64,000 nucleotides of DNA, from positions 26,051-90,050 of the forward strand of contig ARYC01016940.1 in assembly GCA_000711775.1 (NCBI GenBank), given 5' to 3'. The position numbers were made by a program, and so were the translations under genes. The notes under the pieces were generated by a model that saw nothing but the letters and a program-made list of their open reading frames with translations, was not told the origin of the DNA and ran no database searches. This document shows, one piece after another, positions 1-10,507 of this stretch (within the stretch, counting starts at the first letter, position 1; the number at the start of each line of letters is the position of its first letter). The stretch is from Oxytricha trifallax (Eukaryota > Ciliophora > Spirotrichea > Sporadotrichida > Oxytrichidae).

Positions 1-116
1 AAATGTACAATGTACAATTGTACAATCAGAATCTCTTTGTTTTTTTTTAATTGTACAGATTTAATTAGAGAGGGAAATGTACAATTTTGATAGGAGTGAA
101 GTGAATAGTTTTATTA
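1..116. repeat. Left inverted terminal repeat of Rep element
   Basis: This arm is almost perfectly inverted relative to 1573-1688; the main differences are the length of a T run and the innermost bases. It contains five TGTACA palindromes. It starts at the first base of the window, so the true outer end may lie outside. Confidence 0.9.
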
Positions 117-136
117 ATTAATTACTCTTAGAATAC

Positions 137-1612
137 TCAATTTGTGACATTGCCATCTTCTTCGACAGTCATTTCAGCTGTGTCTTGTGCGCTCCTATCT
201 TTCTTCCCACTCATCACTAGCGCTTGCCTGTTGCTAATCACGCCATCACTCTGCAATCTGCTTCTGAAGTACTTGGCCATCTGTATCGTTGAGAGGGGAA
301 ACTTTGCATCTCCGCTCGCATTCATTTAACTTTTCAGCATATTGATCATAATGACTCTGGTGTAGAATGCATCTCTGTCGGGGCTCTCCATCTTGTCAAA
401 TGGCGTAGTATTGGATGTGATGATGGCTTAGCAGCCAACAAACTTCATTTCGTTAGGCTAGTACTTGATGCTTATCGGGTAGCCCTCTCCCTCCAGGAAG
501 GTCTTCATCGTGGCGAGGTTTCTCTTGCTGAAGAATTGCTTGTGATTGATCTCATTCATGATTACCAGTGCTGGGGCTGTGAATGGCTTGCTGCTTTCAA
601 TTAGAAAATTACTGTCTCCTTCTTTGAGTCGTTCGGTGACGAATATCTCTTCGAGCATTCTTGCGATTGTAGTTTTTCCTGTATCAGGATCTCCCCATAG
701 CCAGACTCCATTCAGTTTTGCAGGACATCTTCTAAAGATCACTTTGTAGAGAGCATCTACTGCGTCAAAGTATTTGCAGGAATTTAGAAACTCGTCGTTA
801 ATCTTTGGCAAGCTCTTCTCATCTTTGGTGGCACTCTCAATGAAACCCATTAGTTATTCTATCTTTGGAAGTTGAGATGCTTATCCCTGCCCTGTTTTCT
901 TTAAGTACCGTTAAAGCACTTTCAGTTGATTTTCGCAGTTCCCGATCGCTACGAGCTTATCTATGTCGTCTTTGATTTCCTCGTACATATCAGTCACATC
1001 CGATAGACGGCCTTTTCTCATTCCGCCAATGAACTCTTTGACAATTACCGTTTTGGAAAGCGTGTTGCCTTTGCCTTATTAGCTCAGGCGCTATGATGAT
1101 GGCCTGCTGGATAGTTCGTTCACCATTTCTTAGAACTCATCGAAATCTCCTAGAGTTATCTCAATCTTGTTTGGTTGCCTGAATAGTCTCTTAATTTCTA
1201 TTACTCCCAATTTATGTGCATCCAATTGCAATTTATCCAACGCTCCCTTGCCAGCGTATCGTGACGCAGTGAAATAGCTCTTTGATAGCCCTGCTTCGCC
1301 CCCTTTAATGTGAATACTCAAGTATAGCTGCTCGGTGGGAATCTCTCTGAACTAGATTATGTGGCTAAGGCCTGTTTCTGGGTTGCTTTGAAATCCTTTT
1401 TCGCGATTCGATGATTTATCTTGAAAATGAAGAGGGTCTGCAAATTGTACTTTTTATTGGTCTCGGTGTGCATTCTGATTTATTATATACAGTCTTAGGG
1501 AAAAGACTTAATGTACCACTTTCCATTTCTTTGCTTTTAATATTTAAAGTGTAGATTTATATTTTTAATACTTATTAAAACTATTCACTTCACTCCTATC
1601 AAAATTGTACAT
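137..1612 (-). CDS. Rep-like protein with superfamily 3 helicase domain
   Basis: With TAA/TAG read as Gln this is one uninterrupted frame of 491 codons ending in TGA at 137-139. The C-terminal half has an SF3 helicase core: Walker A GDPDTGKTT (about 680-655), Walker B-like ALVIMNEIN (about 560), and a motif-C-like IITSN (about 405). This is the layout of Rep proteins of CRESS-type DNA viruses and related plasmids. The N-terminal third should hold a rolling-circle nuclease; IHIKGG and YAGK are possible motif 2 and motif 3 remnants, but this is weak. The ATG at 1612 lies inside the right inverted repeat. No partner ORF such as a capsid is visible. The helicase call is firm; nuclease activity and replication mode are inferred. 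A parvovirus-like or plasmid-derived Rep is an alternative. Confidence 0.75.
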
Positions 1613-1688
1613 TTCCCTCTCTAATTAAATCTGTACAATTAAAAAAAAACAAAGAGATTCTGATTGTACAATTGTACATTGTACATTT
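1573..1688. repeat. Right inverted terminal repeat of Rep element
   Basis: Inverted copy of 1-116 with five TGTACA motifs. It holds the likely start codon of the Rep ORF (1610-1612, minus strand), so the repeat also encodes the first residues of the protein. Confidence 0.9.
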
Positions 1689-2179
1689 GACTCTGTGTCC
1701 ATAATAGAGGGATTTTCCTTTGTTAGATTTGTTCAAATTGTACAATTCCACTTTCTGTACATTTACTTATTGTACTTTTTATAGAGGAATTAAAGAGCAA
1801 TTAATTGCACAATGTACAATTTGTACAGTTAAAAAGTCTTGATTAAATTTTGATTTGTACATTTCAAATTAGTATTAAAAGCTGCGCTAATTAATGGCAG
1901 TTAACAATACAGTTAAATTGATTTATATTTAATTTTTGTAATTTTCCCAAATCAATTAAATTTTAATAATAATTATAATTTTTTTTAATATATTGTTTTT
2001 AAATCCTTTGACTATCTTTAGTTTTTCCTGTTCTTGTCTTCATTGCGCTGATTTTTTTATATCTATTCTACTTTTATAATACAATAAAATTGCTTCAATT
2101 CAACATAATTCTGCTTTATCAGTTGACAGTATGCTATTGTTTTCATTTCCCATATCTTCTAATATTTTTTGCTTTTTTC
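1689..2179. other. Spacer with further TGTACA motifs, then AT-rich DNA
   Basis: Several more TGTACA or TTGTAC motifs continue to about 1862, so the Rep element or its iteron-like region may extend past the recognised repeat. From there to the TBE end the DNA is AT-rich with no coding signal. Confidence 0.5.
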
Positions 2180-2182
2180 AAT

Positions 2183-2263
2183 CAAAACCCCAAAACCTCT
2201 TAGTGAGGTTATAAGTGCTTTGATTAGTAGGGTAAAGTTGAGGTCTTATTAGGGTTAGTAGAG
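2183..2263. repeat. Left TBE inverted terminal repeat
   Basis: It pairs with 6222-6302 over about 80 bp with few mismatches. The outermost 15 bases mimic the C4A4 macronuclear telomere repeat of these ciliates. Confidence 0.9.
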
Positions 2264-2320
2264 AAAAGGCAGGTTTTGTAAGTGATTAATACGTATTTAA
2301 TCAATATTAGTTTAATTTAA

Positions 2321-3810
2321 TCAAACGAACTTTACCAGCTTGTCTTCGTTGTATCTCTTGAATCTAGCTTTCTTTAATGGCTCAAGCATATCATCTAAGA
2401 ATTGTCTTGGATATGCTGGGGCTACTATTATCTTCTCTACAATCTTCTTTATTTCTTAGCATACATCATCTTGCTTTATGTGCTTCTCTGCTAGATTTAT
2501 AGATTGTTTTTCATATTTTGTACCAAAGTAAGACATACTTTCCATATCGCTTTCTAATATTATTGCAGCTACTGCCCAAACATCCCACTAAATAGAGCCA
2601 TTTGTCCATTTATCTCTGATTGGGAAGTAACCTGGAGTACCAAGAACCTTTGCTAAGGTTACAATCTCTTATCTTAAGGCTCTATTAAAATCAATTACGA
2701 CTACTTCTAAAGGGCAAAGGTTTAGCATAATATTTTCAGGCTTCAAATCTCTATGAACATATCCAAGCTCGTGAAGTTCCTATACACCCTTTATCATATT
2801 AGATAGAATATCATTCAAGTCATCTGGGTATCTGTTTTAATATAGATAATCTCGGAGAGTCATTTCAAACCTTTTTAGCCTTAGTGCGATGAAACCAAAC
2901 CCTAAAATAACACCATCTAGCTTGAGCAAATTCTTGCAATCTTTTTTTCTAAGCCTTTCTAAGTACGATATATTCGTTAGTAAACTCATTTTAATACTAT
3001 TCGTTCTTAAGGAGATTGCTGAAAGGATATACCTTGTAGGCATAGTCATCAACAACTATGAGTTTTGCTTTAGCAGGTACGTTTATATGTAGGTAATTTT
3101 CAATACAACTGCTAAGGTCTACTGCATTTAGTGCAGGAATATTCATGGCTCTCTCTTAATAGCATGCTAAAAAGACATTACCAGCAGGTTGATTCATTAA
3201 TTCTATTCGCTTATGCCTCTTGAGCTTCTCCTGTTGTTCTTTTTTAGTCTAGAGTATTAGATTTTCTTTTAGCGAGCACTAATTTTTGAGTCTCTTTATC
3301 TTAAATTAAGAACTCATTTAGGTGATGCTTCTGCATATGCTTATTAACTTTCGCTGAGTGAGTATAAGACTTCTCACAAGTCGTGCACTAGTACCTGCCA
3401 TCAACCTTATCATGCTTAAAATACACCTTAGCTTTACCAGAGTGAACCTTTTTCATATGTCTCTTCATACTGGAATCGTTCGAGAAGAAATTTTAGCAGT
3501 CTTAGCATTCAAAAGTTTTAATCTTTTCAATCTGTTTAGTTTCATTGACTTCCTCAGCAAGTTCTATTAATGTTTAGACTCCCACTTCTGCTGACTTTTT
3601 CTTGTTTTAAATTTATATAAAGAATACGCTTGCTTCAAATACAAGAGCTCTCAGCTCTGATTCCTTCTCAATGTATATAAATTCTGGTTTCTTATTTGAA
3701 CCAAAGTTGAGCTATGATTAACCAGTTCCTAAACCAACTGCTTTACAATTTAAGTTGCCGCCATGTTTAAATTCAAATTCAAATTTTTATTATAAAGCTA
3801 CTACAAGCAT
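2321..3810 (-). pseudogene. TBE 57-kDa zinc-finger/kinase protein, frameshifted
   Basis: The likely start is at 3810 and TGA at 2321. N-terminal residues lead into two C2H2 fingers: C-x2-C-x12-H-x4-H near 3505-3435, and a second near 3390-3320. A protein-kinase domain follows: a possible VAIK lysine in AYKVYP, catalytic loop HRDLKPEN at about 2757-2730, a DFN motif in place of DFG, and an activation-segment end GTPGYFP. The frame breaks between the fingers and the kinase, and again at an A run near 2943-2950. The zinc fingers suggest nucleic-acid binding; the kinase substrate is unknown. It diverges from the 22-kDa gene across a repeat-rich spacer. Confidence 0.85.
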
Positions 3811-3942
3811 AATTACAAGAGCTACTCTTCAAAGGAGCTACGTATGTGTAAACCATAGTTTGATTTCAGATGTAAGCAACCATACTTCTCTGTAATTTAT
3901 ATCTATAAATTTTCTAATTTAACCCTTAAAAATTTTGATTTT

Positions 3943-4147
3943 GGTACCAACTCAGATAAAGTCCAGATTGGTACTGGTACCAATTAAGTTTTGAACCAGA
4001 TTGGAACCTTTCCATTAAAACCTCACTGGATTAAAACTTGGTACTAACTAAGTTTTGGTACTGTTAAATTGGTACCAATTAAACTTAAACGGATTTAGTA
4101 CCAGTACTAATTAAATTTAAACTATTTTAGTACTAATTTAATGGAAC
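3943..4147. promoter_or_regulatory. Palindrome array in divergent TBE spacer (GGTACC type)
   Basis: Between the 57-kDa and 22-kDa genes lie repeated GGTACC or GGTACT half-sites spaced by AATTAAGTTT-like cores, in both orientations. The position suits a bidirectional promoter or a protein-binding array. That role is inferred; only the repeats are seen. Confidence 0.6.
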
Positions 4148-4330
4148 TAAATTGATAAAAATGGAGCTCCATCTCTGATGTTTGTTACAGCTTCTGCGAA
4201 CTTTCTCCACGTATCTTTACAGGGTTGACCTCCTATAAGATGCCCATATTTAATAGTAAGATTTTAAACAATAGGATCCAGAAGTCTATAAATTAAAACT
4301 TGAAATTCATTAATAGGAAGAGGAACAAAG

Positions 4331-5122
4331 ATGGAATCAATGAGTGCTACAATGAAAAGGGTGGAGGCCCAAGAAATGATCTCAAGATTCAGGAGCAAGG
4401 AAGATCTCTATCGATACCTCACTTAACATGGTAAAATAAATTGATGATAATAAATATAATATGCAGTTAGTCTGTTCCTTCCAACGATGAAAGGTACCAA
4501 AATATCATTCTTAAAGGCTATACTCTGTAATGAGAAGAAAGCCTTTAAAAACTAAGAGATTAAGTTGATAGAAATACCAAACTACCCAGAGATATCTGTC
4601 TTTAATCTCTATAAGGATGCTATGAAAGATGAAGAGTTGGTAGTTTACCTTCCTAATAAGAAACAGCTCTCTAACAAACTTCCAGAAAGGAGCTTCTTCT
4701 TTGGTATACTTGGTACTTTGAGAGAAGATTATCTAAGAGAAATAATTGAAGAAGCTAACAAGAAAAGCTAATCTATTTCTCCAGAAGATTAAAAGAAGCA
4801 AGGCATACTCATTAGCGAGAGCTGGTTTGCGGAGCTTAAGAAGCATTCTTATCTATCTAGTAAGCTTTTATATATAACTTTGCAGGGAAATCCCTGGAAC
4901 TGATTTATTCTTAATGAAAGGGAATGCAAAAGTTCACAGAGAGAGAAAGTCTCAAACCATTCATTAAGTTAGCAAGAGACTTTATAAAGAGGATTAAAAA
5001 CCTGATGATATGAATATAGATGCTGGTGCTTGTTCAAATAGAAGAAACATGGGTCCAAGTTTAGCCCCAGAAAAGAAAAGAAAGAGAAGCCGAATCCTTT
5101 TAAGAGTTCGTTTGATATGTGA
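4331..5122 (+). pseudogene. TBE 22-kDa protein, frameshifted
   Basis: The start MESMS at 4331 is shared with the other two TBE copies. A 36-nt intron (4431-4466) interrupts the N-terminal part. The conserved core contains IEIPNYPEISV and FFFGILGTLR. The C-terminal part is Lys-rich and ends KPNPFK-x5 then TGA at 5120-5122. Compared with copy 2, a one-base insertion near 4890 and a shift near 5080 break the frame. Function is unknown; the gene is a constant member of TBE elements and lies between the kinase and the transposase. Confidence 0.8.
4431..4466 (+). other. 36-nt spliceosomal intron in TBE 22-kDa gene
   Basis: It begins GTAAAA and ends TGCAG, and its removal joins the two conserved halves in frame (phase 1). 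Copies 2 (about 38397-38432) and 3 (about 63575-63609) have an intron of 36 and 35 nt at the same place with unrelated internal sequence, which supports a real intron. Confidence 0.75.
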
Positions 5123-5128
5123 AATAAT

Positions 5129-6180
5129 TCATTAATTTAAGACTAACACTTATTAATAAACATTCATTCTACCCTTTCTTGCACATATCGTAGTCTAGTC
5201 TTTACCCACTCTCTTGCAACTACTCTGTATTAAGTCTACTGTGTCGATTGGTAGATCATGCATTAGGTGATACAGCAAGAGTTTCTTGTAGTGAGTATTA
5301 ATCTAACTCCAATAGAATTCGATTCCATTAAACTGAGGACTGTAAGGAACGTTATACACAGGAGTTATCTTTAACTCTTCATAAGCTTTCTAAGACTCCT
5401 TAGTCTTATGAACTGAGAGTTTATCAACAAGCAGGATGATCTCTTGATCGTTGTACTTATCTCTTAGCTTATGTAAGAACTCTATATACTGCTCTCGTTT
5501 AATAGAGCGAGGATGAATAACATAAGTTTCTAAGCCTGAATCTTCACTAATACCAGCTAAAATTGCATGAGTGACAACCTTTACTTTTTAGTCATATTCT
5601 TCTATATTATCATATTTCTTGTGCCAAGACTTATTAATAAAGGTGTTGAATGTAAACACTGCTTCATCAGCGTGTATGAACTTGATGTTATTATCTATAG
5701 CCCTCTGCAATTAATCATATATATAGTTTAAATTATTACTATAAAATGGCCCTGTAAAATCAATCACTCTCTTGATTCTGTTGACAAGTAATACCATTCC
5801 TTCTATAAATATTTGCGATAATATATGGAGAGATGCGCATGTCAGTCTGGAAACTTTCGATGAAACATCTCAGCTCGTTAGTAAAGAGGAAAGTGAGCCC
5901 AGTACTTTAATGTCTTAGAGTCAGAGAGATAGTCAATATGGACCTGTGAGAACTTTTATTTTCTTGCAGGATGTTTTCAAGAGCCTGAGTTATAATACTA
6001 AACAGCTAACAAGCAATGATACCTAAGAGTTGAGGGCAATAATACCTAAGAATTGAGGCACTCTTGCAATGGCTTTATAATTCATCACTGGTTTTAGTTA
6101 TTCTACATTGATACTCGCACCATACCTAAGATTAAGCAGTAAATCTAAATATTTCTCATAATAAATAGACCATAAAAAAT
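5129..6180 (-). pseudogene. TBE 42-kDa DDE transposase, frameshifted
   Basis: This is a transposase of the Tc1/mariner-IS630 type that cuts at the TBE ends. The three acidic positions are visible: D in IHADEAVF (about 5675), D in LLVDKLSVHK (about 5440), and E in YSPQFNGIEFYW (about 5310). TGA lies at 5129. The N-terminal frame holds a helix-rich segment and can be read without a stop into and through the right terminal repeat, so the true start is unclear. At least two frame changes lie around 5790-5960. It is convergent with the 22-kDa gene. Confidence 0.85.
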
Positions 6181-6221
6181 CGCTAATTTCTATTTCTCGT
6201 TTTGCAATTTGGCCTAGTTTC

Positions 6222-6302
6222 TCTTCTAACCCTAATAAAACCCCAACTTTACTCGACTAATCAAAGCACTTATAAACCTCACTTAGGGGTTTTGGGGTTT
6301 TG
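6222..6302. repeat. Right TBE inverted terminal repeat
   Basis: Ends in GGGGTTTTGGGGTTTTG followed by AAT. It mirrors 2183-2263. Confidence 0.9.
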
Positions 6303-6305
6303 AAT

Positions 6306-6635
6306 GTACTAAAGAAATCGTCTCTAATATTTTCTTTAATTTATTGAGTAATTTATTTTCTTAATAAGAATATATTCAACTAACTTTTTCAATGCCTTGA
6401 TATATCTAATTCATAATTTAAAACACATTAAAAAAAAACTAATAAATTTAAACTGTATCATGAAACACCTAATTATATGGTAATACATGGGGATTTCATA
6501 CTTAATCTAATTTGTCCAAATCCAATGATTAGCAATTTTTTTATGAAATTAATAAAATAAATAGAATAAGATAAAAATTACTAGTTCTAGAATTTTAATT
6601 TTTATATTTCATATCTCCTTATACTTTTATCATAT
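6306..6635. other. AT-rich spacer
   Basis: No reading frame with protein-like composition and no repeat was seen between the TBE end and the next coding segment. Confidence 0.5.
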
Positions 6636-6639
6636 CTCT

Positions 6640-6925
6640 TTTAGTTAATTGATTACCAAGGTTCCAGAGACTTAGTTGCCCGCTTAATTACTTCTAAAGA
6701 CAATAAACGCATCATACCTTGCCTTAATAAACATATACAATAATGGATTTTCTGATCTCAAAAACTCCTTTAACTTCAAGTAGAATTGTGTGGAATTTAT
6801 GTATGACTCATTCTTACGAGGACGTGGGATAAAACAAATCACAGAAAAAAATTCGCATAAACAATATCGTATGTGATCAAATACAAGCCAAAGATATTCA
6901 AAGTTAATATGTTTGGTAGATTTTT
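6640..6925 (-). CDS. Coding segment of unknown gene
   Basis: On the minus strand a frame stays open through about 90 codons with protein-like composition, including FIPRPRKNESYIN and LKEFLRSENPLLYMFIKARY. It may end at a GGTAATC donor near 6650. The plus strand has only short frames here. The next coding segment (7208) is on the other strand, so these are either different genes or parts of a scrambled gene. The product is not recognised. Confidence 0.4.
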
Positions 6926-7207
6926 AACTTTGTATGACCCTTTAGATAAATATTAATATTATTTAGATAAAATATCGAATGATCAATATTTTATTTAAAT
7001 AATAACAATAATTATCTTTTGAGCATAAGTACTTTTGGGTATATTGTAACAAACATTGACTAGGATGAAAAAAAATTCATTATGCTCCCTACATCAGAGT
7101 CAATGATTTCATGAGAATCCTTAATATCTCTCTTATAATAAATTCTAAAAATTATTTTTATAAGTTATTTATTTAAAGAAAGCTTTTGACTAATTTTGGT
7201 TTTTCAG

Positions 7208-7727
7208 AGATTTGATACAGCTGATTCAAACTCTTATTGAAAGTTATTCACCTGAAAAGCCAAAGAAAAAATCAAAGTATATTTGGACTTTGATCAGACT
7301 TCTTGAGGAAGAATCTAATCGTTTTTATTTAGAGTAAGCTTATTTAGTTTTTTGAAACAAGGTCTTTATGCTTATTTTATCTAGTGTCCATGCTTACTAA
7401 TTTATGGGTGGATTGGACTGCTTTACTTTTGTAAATTAAGGTTGGCTATTGCTCGAAGAACAGAGAAATGTCTTTGATGTATCTTTTATGAATCAACGTT
7501 CTTCTATGTCAAGCTCCAAGCGAGGTCCTACAGATGATACTATTATTACTTTCTCTGCTATGACTAAACTCAAAAATCTAGTAGAGACTATAAATGAATA
7601 AGTAAATCTGCAAAGCTTTGGAAATGGAGGCAATAATCAGGGTCAAGGATTATGGGTAAACAGGACAAGTGTCATTTCATAGCAATAATCTAGGAAACAT
7701 TCTGCAAGAAAAAATACAAGACTATGA
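7208..7727 (+). CDS. C-terminal part of unknown protein, two exons
   Basis: Exon 7208-7333 includes KKKSKYIWTLIRLLEEE. A canonical 51-nt intron (7334-7384, GTAAGC...CTAG) joins it in frame to 7385-7727, which includes MGGLDCFTFVNQGWLLLEEQ, then a Ser/Gln-rich tail rich in basic residues, and TGA at 7725-7727. In-frame TAA and TAG codons support the ciliate code. The 5' part must lie in another segment. No family was recognised. Confidence 0.6.
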
Positions 7728-7894
7728 TTAATTTAATAAATGAATTTAATTTGATTTTTGTATTATTTAAGATTTTATTATCTCTGTGTTATATAAAAAA
7801 AGATTAGTTTGTTAAGATAATGAAATAAAAAAATAATATGATTTATGAATATAAATTGCAAAGAACAGCTAAGTATATGTTTAATATCGTTCAG

Positions 7895-9235
7895 TAATCG
7901 TCTTTATCTTCTTCCTCAAGTTCCTTAATGGGATTACTTTCAACCATTTTGACTTTGTTATCCCCTTTCTCTTTGAATAGAAATTTTTGAGAGAGCTCTT
8001 AAGACTTCCCTATTTCTTCTAATCAGCATACTACACTGAATTTTGATTTGTTACTGCTAAGCCTGGCAAAGTTTATTGAGCTCCTGTTGCCTTTTAAAAG
8101 TCTTGCAATAATCTTTGATAGGTTAGCAACTCTTCTTGGTTTAGTACTCTCATAGCATGGTTCATAATAGGGCTGAATTTGTCAAAGTGTTTAATTTCAA
8201 GTAAAAATAATAAGTAGTTTTTTTAAAAATTGCCTTGTTACCTGGATTAATGTTGATTCCCTCTTCAAATGCTAATTTAGCATAGTCATTGTACTATATT
8301 CTTGAAAGAACCAAGCCTAAATTACAAAGGGCATCTTCATCATTCAAGTCTATTTCCAAGGCTTCAAGATAAAAGATAGCTGCTTGCTCGTATTTACTTT
8401 GTATCTGATAAATATTGCCCATATTTAATTTTGCTGCCGCTTCATTTGGATCTTGATCAATAATTACTTAAAGTATTGCTTGAGCTCTATCGTAGTTTCC
8501 CATATCCTTATAAACGAGAGATAAATTTACTTTTGCATAAAAATTTCTTGGGTTCTTCTAAATCGCTTAATTTAAATGTACTAAGGATTCGTTATAGTCT
8601 TACATTTCGTGATAGGCTAAGCCAATGTTGCTCAAATTTTCATCTTGTGCTGTGTATTTCAAGGGAATTGCTTTTTTGTCAAATTCAATGCAGTTCTAGT
8701 AAACTGCAAATATCATATAAAAAATTCTTGCTGCTTCTTCAAAAAGCTCATAGTTATTTTAAATGTCATTGCTACACTAAATAATAAATAAATAAATAAG
8801 TGCATGCTTAAATAGAAATTTATGTTTAATATTTATTTCAGTAGTCAATGAAACTTACAATTTAAATGAATTATTTAGTCTCATAAATAGGCATTTTCTG
8901 TTAATTTTCTTGAAAAAAATAATGACTTAGACTAGTTCCTCATCATTAGGAATGGCTTAAACAGCTGCAAAATAAAGCTTTTTAGAGTCATTTGTCCCTT
9001 AAATAAATTGGAAGTAGAGCTTATCTAAGTCCGATAGTGAGCCCAAGATTGCCTCGTTAAAATTCGAATTACCTCCTATCTAATTAAAAATAGATTAAAT
9101 GTAACATGCGAAAATGATAATTACATATTTCTTGAAAGTTCATTGTTTTAGAGAATTTGTTTATCTGAATAACTTACATTTGAACTGACACACTTGGTTG
9201 AAGGATCGATTAGGACCTTCCATTTATCAAAAAAA
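7895..9235 (-). CDS. TPR-repeat protein, multi-exon
   Basis: Exon segments run from about 9235 to 7895. The 5' part (to about 8900) contains a ~100-nt intron with GTAAGT and TTAG ends (about 9176-9076). The central segment (about 8775-8245) reads as successive 34-residue tetratricopeptide units, with patterns such as NIGLAYHEMQDYNESLVHL, AKVNLSLVYKDMGNYDRA, and LCNLGLVLSRIQYNDYA. The C-terminus is uncertain: one frame ends in a Glu/Asp-rich tail EEEDKDDY then TGA near 7895, but a frame change is needed near 8010. TPR proteins act as protein-binding scaffolds; no specific partner can be named. Confidence 0.65.
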
Positions 9236-9347
9236 ATTTTGAATATTTAAGTTTTAGAAATAAATATTGTTATTATTTTATTCAGTTAAAATCATTTAAA
9301 TTTCTAATAAATTGTCGGCAATAAAGTGATAATATATTAAGCAAGTT

Positions 9348-9393
9348 AAAGTGGGGCAAAAGTGAAAAAAATTTGCTACTTTTGCCCCACTTT
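9348..9393. repeat. Perfect 16-bp hairpin, GC-rich against its surroundings
   Basis: AAAGTGGGGCAAAAGT (9348-9363) is exactly inverted at 9378-9393 with a 14-nt loop. It stands alone in AT-rich DNA. Confidence 0.8.
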
Positions 9394-10490
9394 TAGATTT
9401 TTACTATTTTGATAAATTTATGATTGTTGTATATTAGTCATTAAAAGTGGATATGGGTGAAAATCTATTGAACTTATTTGATTAAGGTAAAAAGTTCGTA
9501 GTTTTTAATATATTCTCATCATAATTATTTTAGTATTGTTTTTAATTTAATTACTTGTCTTAGCTATATATAACTTAATAATCCTTGAACCTATGATCAG
9601 TTTTATATATAGATCAGAAATACTTTAAAATGTACTTTCATTTTGACTAAATTTTACTAACATAATTAATAATGGAATATGCATAAAACTGCAATTATAT
9701 TATTATCTAAGACAAACATATGTATGAATGAAGTATGAGTAAGAGTATGAATGGATTTTAGCAAACAATAGCCCTTGACTTTTTATTAATTAACTATTTA
9801 CTTTTAAGAATCCTGATTATTAATTATTTTTAATTCATGAATAAACATTCTATAATATTCTATAAAAAGTAAATACTATACATATACTATATTTATTTCT
9901 ACAACTCACTTACTTAACTAAATTTTGATAATTTCTCTTCACACTCTAATAAAATCATTATTATAAATTGTTTTCTTAAATTAGATAGGATTTTCACTTT
10001 CAAATTGAAATTTTTTTTAATTTTTTAATTTTCAATCTATTCTATTTGTAGCATTAATAGAAAAATAAAGAATTTAAAATTGTAAGTTTATTATTTTTTT
10101 GAAGAAAAAAATTTCATAAACTTTAAAATATCTTTATCTCTTAATAACTTTTTAATATATTGGAATATTTTTATTTTAATTATATTTGTAAAAACATTTA
10201 ATTAAACAAGTTTTAGTATTCTTCATTTATCTAATTATTGTTTAATTTTTCAAGCCCTTTCTAAAAAAGAGTGTTCAAATTTTAAATGATAACTCTTTGT
10301 CCTCTTTAATAGTGGAAAATTGTTTCAATTAATTGATATTGTTTAATTTGACATAAATACTTAAATTTAATATCACTAAATACATAACTATTGCATTCAA
10401 TAAACTATTCAATCAAAATTATGATTTAGAGTAATTAAATGAAATATATGATTGTAAATAATTATAAATATTTGGAAAAGATTTAAATAT
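9394..10490. other. AT-rich intergenic or IES DNA
   Basis: About 1.1 kb with no coding frame or repeat that I could support. Confidence 0.5.
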
Positions 10491-10507
10491 GAGTGAGTCA
10501 AATATGG

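Larger units (their letters stand above)
2183..6302. mobile_element. TBE transposon copy 1 (complete)
   Basis: The element is about 4.1 kb, begins with CAAAACCCCAAAACC and ends with the inverse of CAAAACCCCAAAACCCC, with about 80-bp inverted repeats. It is flanked by AAT on both sides (2180-2182 and 6303-6305), the ANT target duplication typical of TBE. Gene order is 57-kDa zinc-finger/kinase (minus), 22-kDa (plus), 42-kDa DDE transposase (minus). Such elements are germline-limited and are removed during macronuclear development. All three ORFs carry frameshifts, so this copy is probably defective unless the indels are sequencing errors. Confidence 0.95.

Noticed and set aside
1100..1500. Two-His rolling-circle nuclease motif in the Rep N-terminus
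   Set aside because: IHIKGG and YAGK are too close together for the usual spacing; kept only as a possibility, not as a domain call.
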